DNA from: Stomoxys calcitrans
Lineage: Eukaryota > Arthropoda > Insecta > Diptera > Muscidae
Length of the DNA stretch: 64,000 bases
Reading direction: 5' to 3'
Assembly (NCBI RefSeq): GCF_963082655.1
Contig: NC_081555.1
Span: forward strand, 15,430,817-15,494,816
Notes under the pieces: model-generated
Databases searched by the model: none
What the model was told of the DNA's origin: nothing
Seen by the model: only the letters and a program-made list of their open reading frames with translations
Made by a program: the position numbers and the translations under genes
Part shown: positions 57,261 to 64,000 of the stretch, piece by piece
Numbering within the stretch: position 1 is the stretch's first letter
Layout of the letters: the number at the start of each line of letters is the position of its first letter

Positions 57261-59284
57261 CTTGAATCATAACAGTTTTATATACTTTTGTTAAACTTTT
57301 TAGAGAATTCCGATTTTGTCCAAAATTTAATTTATTTTAAAAATTATATAAATTTTTATATTTCTTACTCACCTAAGAGGCTTTTGAAGTTGAGATCAAA
57401 TCTGTCATAATGTAGATTTTCTGCAACACTTGGATTTTCCAAAAAAGAAATCTGAAAAAGGTAAAAATAGCCTTGAGCAACAAGAATAAAATGTATCTCA
57501 TGTTGGTTTAAGACGATAGCAACAAGAAGTACAAATCATATCACTATTCTGTTGATATTGGTGACAACCTAAGCAAATAAGAGAACAGCGAAAAAGGAGC
57601 CACGACGCAAGGAAACTAATGTTTATTTAAGCAAACCCAAATACATATGAAATCGACAGTTCTAGCCCAAGGCTCTGGAAAATGATCCTTTTTGTAGGGA
57701 TTATATAAAGAAAATTAAAAATTGCCAAAAAATGAAATCAAAGGGAATTGGCAAGGATCATGAGAAACGTAAAGGATCTCAAATCAAATGGAATTGATGA
57801 AATGCCATTTCAAATCCTTTTGTGTTGTGTTATTTTTTTCTCAGTGATTTTCAAAGGGGGTGTTGCGGTATGGGCATTGAATGAATTTTGCGCAGGCTAA
57901 CTAAGATTAACTGACAAGGGCAGAGCCATTGAGCAACTGGTGCAGTTTGGCAAGCATTAAATCCTTTTTTAATATACCTGGCCTAGGGCTACAACCGCAA
58001 ATATGGTTGTTATGCTGCTTCTAGATTTTGGCAAAAGGTGCATTGCATTGGTGCCTTTCTGAGCATTAAATGGAATGTAATGGGGTCTGTTTTTCTTGCA
58101 TGCTCTGAACTCAATATGAAATGTGATGGAATCAATCCCACACTAATTTTTTTAAAGACACATCAAAGAGCAGCACACCTTGAAATTGTGAGTGCAGTAA
58201 AGAATAACATGAAGGAAAAACTAGAGGACGTCTACTAAAGGCGGTTTGATTTTTTAGGCTTTTGTAAAAAAGGGGTTAATTTTTATTCTCTGAAACACCT
58301 TGTCTAAGACATGTTTCTTTTGATGCCTTCCAGAACAAAAATCAACCCCTTTTTTTTAATAAACACCAGCCAGATTTGTGATCCTTTTGGCCATCACATC
58401 GCTCACATCTTTCTCTTGTCATTTTGTGGTCTTTGTCTCAGATTGTTGTCACTAATTTGAAGGCAAAGTAAGAAATTTCTGTTTTCTTTCCTTTTTCTCC
58501 ACTACACAATTTACTTTAAACTGTGGTTAAATTGTCCGTTTTCTTGAATGTTTAAACTATAGTTTTTTTGTGTTTTTGTCTGACAATATGTCATTTACCA
58601 AAGGTTAATTGGAAACCAGTTTCATGCCTTGGCTATTTGTGATGGGAATTTATGGGCGCTTATTTTGTTTTGCTTGTTTTCATAAACAAACAGAAATTAT
58701 GTAAATTTCAAGTACTTTTTATTTGACAAAAAAATCTTTAGAAAATCATAAAAATTCAATTTTTTTTAGAAAAGGTAAATAGCCTTCAATTTAAAGATAA
58801 CACGGACCTTTTTCTGAATTAATAGGACCTATATAGGACATGCTTTAATCCTTCATTTAGCCTTGGTACATTCATATAACACCCTTTAAAAATATTTACA
58901 TTTTTAAAGTCAGATTTTATTATGGGTCAGTCATTTAAAGGGAGCTTCGTTGTTCATTAGCCTTATATTTTATGAATATACAAAAGACTTCACTTCTCTG
59001 TAATAAAGGGAGAATTTTGTTGCGTTTTTTCTTCTTTTTTTTTTAACACGAACTGCTAATTATTTTGATCCAAGCTAATGAGCAGAGTCTTTGACCCATG
59101 ATTAATAGCAAGATTTAGTTCAAAATCTACCTAAGAGCCAGGTCATTAACGATTTTGGCGAAAAAGTGTCTTCGTTATTTTTAAAGACTAGGCGAAACGG
59201 GCCTGCTCCGCTGCGCCTTCTTTAACTCTCTAATATCTTTTAAGGGTGGGGATACTTCGCTCTGAATGTGAATATCGAATTCGT
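57261..59284. other. AT-rich unique DNA
   Basis: No supportable gene or repeat. The longest frame is 66 codons (58038-58238), without resemblance to known proteins. Confidence 0.5.
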
Positions 59285-59296
59285 GTCATTGTAGCA

Positions 59297-59325
59297 TATG
59301 CCCGCCTATGACGCTGAATTGTCGT
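59297..59325 (+). mobile_element. SINE head fragment
   Basis: TAGCATATGCCCGCCTATGACGCTGAA matches the region between the A and B boxes of the SINE. It then enters family-B-like sequence. A very small relic. Confidence 0.6.
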
Positions 59326-59384
59326 GATTGGTGTAAATATTCCTATGGCGGGGTTTAGGCGGCCCCCGAGGCACCAGTGACGGT

Positions 59385-59960
59385 AGGTTACGTTAGGGTA
59401 GGTTGAAAAGAGGTGACGGTAGGTTACGTTACGTTAGGTGAAAAAGAGGATGCAGATCTTAATCTGACCCATACCACTATAGACATACACATAAGCCAGT
59501 AATCGGCTTGTTGTGTCCTCTAAAAACTAAAAAGTAAACTCGAAGAAAAAAAATTTAATTTTTAGGAAATGCACCCACATCTCATCATCTTCCCCACATG
59601 CTATCACTTGCCACACCGATTTTGCATAAGTGAGCTAGCAGTCTTGTGTCCCGTTATTACATCAAAACCAATACTGACATCCTTCTTACTTGTTTTCAGT
59701 AATAGCCTCGTCCTCTCACCATCCGGATCATCCCATTAGATTTTCGACGTCCTACAGACGGTTTGTCGCCCACTCGCTTAAATCGGACTGTGTCAAACCG
59801 AAAGGCTTCGGGTTAACCAAGTTTATCGATGGCAGTCCTCTGGCCTTCACTGCCAAATCGTCTGCCCTTTCATTTCCCCTTACTCCGTTATGGCCCGGCA
59901 CTCAAACGAGGTGGATTGTGTTATCCGCAGAAAAGGCTTAAATCTCCTTCTTACTTTCCT
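59385..59960 (-). mobile_element. Loa/I-like LINE 3' fragment, degenerate
   Basis: On the minus strand it reads parts of the RNase H to C-terminal region found at 46500-47050 (for example the GLPSINLV and RADDLAVKA stretches), with several deletions, and the 3' UTR. Two tandem copies of a ~40-bp stretch with GACGGTAGGTTACGTTA follow at 59385-59445. Confidence 0.7.
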
Positions 59961-59999
59961 TGATGACTGTAATAATGAAAAAAATTTTGAACGAATCGC

Positions 60000-61640
60000 A
60001 TTACCAATCTCCGAGATCTGGTGTTTTTAAAAATAAGGGTGATGAGAAGTCCTTTTTAGGGGAGTGATGGCAGCTCAGACATTTCTACTCAAATATGGAT
60101 ATCAAATTCGTGCAACACTCCCAAATCCCTTTTAATTTGAGCCTTATATTGTCACCATGGTCGGTAAATACGAACCGTTTGGAGGGAACCCTGAAAATAG
60201 ATATCAAAATTGTTATTTACCTCCAAATACCGTAGATTTGAGCTCCAATTTGCCATTTGCCATAGTCTCATATGAAGTTCAGTTTAGGGGATGACGCCCT
60301 TAAGCACCCCCTAAACTGATCTTCATATCCCTTCGAGCACTTGGCTCCAAAATTGGATATCAAATTCGTTTTCTACTCTCAAATACCTTTCATTTGAGTC
60401 CCATATTGTCATTATGGGTCAATTAACCTTTATGACGTATTTTAACGAGGAAAAGCGCCACCTGGACTTGAACGCAAATTTTAATGTCATATTCGTAATC
60501 TACTCCAAAATACCTTTCATTTGAGTCTCATATAGCCATTGTAGGCTAATATGCCCATTTGGGGGTATTTGGGGGTGGGCGACATCCCATTACTTGGTCC
60601 TAATTTTTTATGCCATATTTGTAATCTAATGCTGAATACATTTCATTTGAGTCCCATATTGATAGGAACGTCGAATATATCTGTTTAGAGGAGTTTTGGG
60701 CTTAGGGCGGCCCGTTGGGTACTTGGACCAAAATTTTAATATGATATTCGTTTTTTAGTCTTCAATACCTTTGATTTGATAACCATATTGCGCCCATCGG
60801 TCCACTTTTGGTTTTAGGTGGCGTTTTTGGAGTAAGAGGGAGGGACCGCCCCCATCTGATATCTAAAAATTATATAGCCTATGCCTCCTTCCGGACAAAC
60901 TACGGAGAACCATATAGACTCAAAAACGGATGAACCGATTACCTTGAAATTTTCACAGGTTGTGTAGGTTGGTCAAGAAGGAAACATAGGCTATATATTT
61001 TTTTGATATCGGAAGGGGGGCGGACCCTCCCCTTTACCCCAAAAGTACTACCCAAAAATAAAAGTGGACCGATCAGGACAATATGGAACTCAAATGAAAG
61101 GTATTCAGGAGTTGAGTACGAATTTTATATTAAAAATTGGGTCCAAGTAACTGAGGGGCCGCCCCAACCCCAAAACCCCCTAAAATAGGGTTTTTGGACG
61201 ACCATGACAATATGGGACTCAAATAAAAGGTATTCGGGAGTAGACTGCGAATATAGTCAGGAAGAAATAGGCTATATAATTTGTTGATTTCGGAAGGGGG
61301 CGGACTCTCCCCCGTTGCCCAAAAAACACCACCTTAAATCAAAAGTGAACCGATAGGGAATATGAATATGGCAATAACATTTAGGTCTAAGTATCCATCG
61401 GGCCACAACCCCGAAATTCCCCCAAACAGACATATTGGACGTTCATGTCAATATGGGCCTCAAATGAAAGGTATTGGAGAAGAGATTACGAATCTGACAT
61501 ACAAAATCAGTTTGAAGTATAGGGGGTCACATCCCAAAAATTTCTTAATTGGGCATGTTACCCATCATTAGTCATGATGGGTAACATAACAAACAAACAA
61601 ACCTACAAATAAACACAATTAGATTTTTATATATTAGATT
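60000..61640. repeat. Two family-B blocks in opposite orientation
   Basis: 60030-60880 carries 'CATTTGAGTCCCATATTG'-type units; 60900-61560 carries the reverse ('GGGACTCAAATGAAAGGTAT'), starting with ACTCAAAAACGGATGAACCG. The right end is (CAAA)n, then CACAATTAGATTTTTATATA at 61580-61640, the inverse of the head at 33945. Non-coding. Confidence 0.7.
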
Positions 61641-61833
61641 CATAAATATGAAACTGCCACTAGAAAAATAAAAAAAAAGTTTTTGGAAAGTAAATTTTTT
61701 AAAAAACTTCTTTTATTTTTGTTTATTTTATAGAGTGACCAGAGTGATCCGGTCGAGTTGTATTGGCTTGACATATTAACAGGTGACATATGTTGTGCAC
61801 TCAACGAACATTTTTTGTTAAAATAGCAGAACG

Positions 61834-61909
61834 AAAAGTTTGCTAAAACAGCAGTGTTTGGCTGCTGAAAATGAGAAGGCAGACATGACTGCTGTTTTAG
61901 CAAACTTTT
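61834..61909. repeat. Perfect 22-bp inverted repeat, 32-bp loop
   Basis: 61834-61855 and 61888-61909 are exact inverted complements (core TTTGCTAAAACAGCAG). A related AACAGCAAA motif occurs near 43140-43165. It could form a cruciform or hairpin. No element ends are evident beside it. Confidence 0.85.
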
Positions 61910-61988
61910 AGTCCAGTTATGTTAACCAACAATAAATGCTGTTTTAACAACAAATTTGTCCTGCTAGTCTGAAATTAGAAATATTTTG

Positions 61989-62285
61989 CTACCGTAGCAT
62001 AGAGGTTATCATGTCCGCCTATGACGCTGAACGCCTGGGTTCGAATCCTGGCGAAAACATCAGAAAAAAATTTCAAGAGGTGGTTTTCCCCTCCTAATGC
62101 TGGCAACATTTGTGAGGTACTATGCCATATAAAACTTCTCTCCAAAGCGGTGTCGCACTGCGGCACGCCGTTCGGACTCAGCTATAAAAAGGAGGCCGCT
62201 TATCATTGAGCTTAAACTTGAATCGGACTGCACTCAATGATATGTGAGAAGTTTGCCACTGTTCCTTAGTGGAATGTTCATGGAA
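61989..62285 (+). mobile_element. SINE (tRNA-derived)
   Basis: TACCGTAGCATAGAGGTTAT (altered A box), B box GGTTCGAATCC, body CCCCTCCTAATGCTGGCAAC, CGGCACGCCGTTCGGACT and GTGGAATGTTCATGGAAAAC. The 3' end merges into a family-A array at about 62286. The open frames on both strands here are SINE by-products. Confidence 0.88.
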
Positions 62286-63770
62286 AACAAACTTTCAGCC
62301 AAATCGGACATTAATTGCGCCCTCTAGAGGCTTAAGAAGTCAAGATACCAGATCGATTTAATGGCAGCTATATCTGGTTATGGGCCTATTTCAACTATAC
62401 TTAGAGGAGTTGTTGGAAATCATAACAAAACACTTCATGCTCAATTTCAGACAAATCGGATAGAAAATGCGCCCTCTAGTGGCCCAAGAAGTCAAGATCC
62501 CAGATCGGTTTTTATGGCAGGTAAATTAGGTTATGCACCGATATCAACCATACCCAAGACTGTTGTTAGCAGTCATTACGAAACTCGTCATGCAAAATTG
62601 TAGCCAAATCGGATAAGGAATGCGCTCTCTGGAGCCTCAAAAAGGCATCATTCAAGCAATCGGCTTAATGGCAGCTATATCAGGTTATGGGCCGATTTCA
62701 ACAATACTTGGGAGAGTTGTTGGAAATCATAAAAAACACCACATGCTCAATTTCAGACGAATCGTATAGGAATTGCGTCGTCTAGAGACTCAAGAAATCA
62801 AGACCCCATATCGGTTTATATATCAGGTTATGCACCGATTTGAACCATACTCAACTCTGTTGTTGAAATTCATAACGAAACACGTCATGCAAAATTTCAA
62901 ATCAAATCGGATAAGAATTGCGCTCTCTGGAGTCTCAAAAAGTCATGATTCAAGCTATATCAGGTTATATGGCAGCTATATCAGGTTATGAACCGATTGA
63001 AAACATTCTTAGCACAGTTATTGGAAGTGATACCAAAATTTCAGCCAAATCGGATATTAATTGCGCCATCTTTAGGCTCAATAAGTGAAGATCCCAGATA
63101 GGTTTAATGGAAGCTATATCAGGTTATGGGCCGATTTCAACTATACTTAGAAGAGTTGTTGGAAATCATAACAAAACATCTCATGCTCAATTTCAGACAA
63201 ATCGGATAGGAATTGCGCCCTCTAGTGGCCCAAGAAGTCATGATCCAAGATCATATAAACCTATCTTGGATCATGACTTCTTGGCAGGTATATATATAAG
63301 AATTTTGTAGGTATATCAGGTTATGCACCGATTTCAACCATACTCAACACTGATGTTGGAATTCACAACGAAAGACGTCATGCAAAATTTTTGTCAAATC
63401 GCATAAGAATTGCGCCCTCTAGAGGCTCAAGAAGTCAAGACCCCAGACCGGTTATATGGCAGCTATATTAAAATATGGACCGATATGGCCTATTTACAAT
63501 CCCAACTGACCTACACTAATATGAAGTATTTGTGCAAAATTTCAAGCGGCTAGCTCTACACCTGCGAAAGTTAGCGTGCTTTCGACAGACGGACGGACAG
63601 ACGGATGGACGGAAAGACGGACGGACATGGCTAGATCGACTTAAAATGTCATGATTATCAAGAATTTATAGACTCTATGGGGTCTTAGACGAATATTTCG
63701 AGGAGTTACAAACAGAAAGACGAAACTAGTATACCTCCATCCTATGGTGGAGGATATAAAAAAGCGACAG
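62286..63770 (+). mobile_element. Family-A element, reverse of 30401-32250
   Basis: Units with 'GGCAGCTATATCAGGTTATG', 'GAGTTGTTGGAAATCATAAC' and 'GCGCCCTCTAGAGGCTCAAG' repeat about every 150 bp, then GACAGACGGACGGACAGACG and CCTCCATCCTATGGTGGAGG (itself near-palindromic) at the right end. The hairpin-type left end is missing, replaced by the SINE. No genes. Confidence 0.72.
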
Positions 63771-64000
63771 ACGGACATGGTTACGCCGAATCAGGAAGAA
63801 TATCTGAGTCAAGCCGTAGATTTTATTACAGCAACGGTAGTGCCATAGAGCACAGTTTTTGCTTCAATCATAAATTCTAAACAAATACTTATTTTTCTTA
63901 CGTATTTCATGCCAAGACCTACAATTCTCAACTAATTTTTTAAGAATTGTGATAAAAAGAAAAAAAAATGAAGGGCGTTTCCCCATTTGCAAAAAAAATT
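63771..64000. other. Window end, no feature
   Basis: AT-rich tail; nothing recognised. Confidence 0.4.

Overview
The window is nuclear DNA of a higher fly (Diptera, most likely a calyptrate or muscid fly). The reasons are its AT-rich background, a Drosophila-type core promoter and Kozak context at the one convincing host gene, and its mobile-element set: RTE-, jockey- and Loa/I-like LINEs, Tc1/mariner elements and a tRNA-derived SINE. The species assignment is inference. There is no bacterial-type operon, rRNA gene, free-standing tRNA gene or CRISPR array.

Layout. 1-2200: AT-rich DNA with degenerate repeats. 2650-4620: RTE-like LINE remnant with a duplicated 3' end. 6221-7855: complete Tc1-like transposon with an intact transposase. 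8099-8335: mariner-type MITE. 9243-11795: minus-strand LINE with RNase H, split by a 597-bp fold-back element at 10967-11563. 11831-18015: arrays of ~150-bp dispersed units enclosing a very homogeneous 19-bp minisatellite (16224-17406). 20620-22890: a 15-bp minisatellite. 25350-27350: LINE fragments. 27884-32250: SINE plus ~150-bp-unit elements. 33945-38345: further repeats, MITE copies and a minus-strand RTE copy. 39357-41240: the host gene with promoter and polyadenylation signals. 41380-45150: repeats. 46372-51830: two minus-strand LINEs with a nested SINE. 53880-57260: repeats, SINEs and a plus-strand LINE. 59380-63760: repeats. The intervening 1-2.5-kb stretches are AT-rich DNA in which I see no gene.

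The only well-supported host gene is a single-exon 396-codon gene (39545-40735) for a basic, Ser/Thr-Pro-rich, probably nuclear protein with a KEN motif. Its TATA box lies about 32 bp before an initiator-like TCAGTT, there is no ATG between that initiator and the start codon, and GA-repeats lie upstream. I cannot name its family. The intact Tc1-like transposase is the other apparently functional reading frame.

The rest is a layered record of insertions. SINEs entered an RTE element and a LINE, each with short target duplications. A fold-back transposon entered a LINE at TA. A MITE and a minisatellite arose inside ~150-bp-unit elements. I found no clear new multi-gene system. The most novel-looking structures are the fold-back element whose arms encode a transposase N-terminus, the hairpin-ended ~150-bp-unit elements, the two related minisatellites, and the KEN-motif gene.
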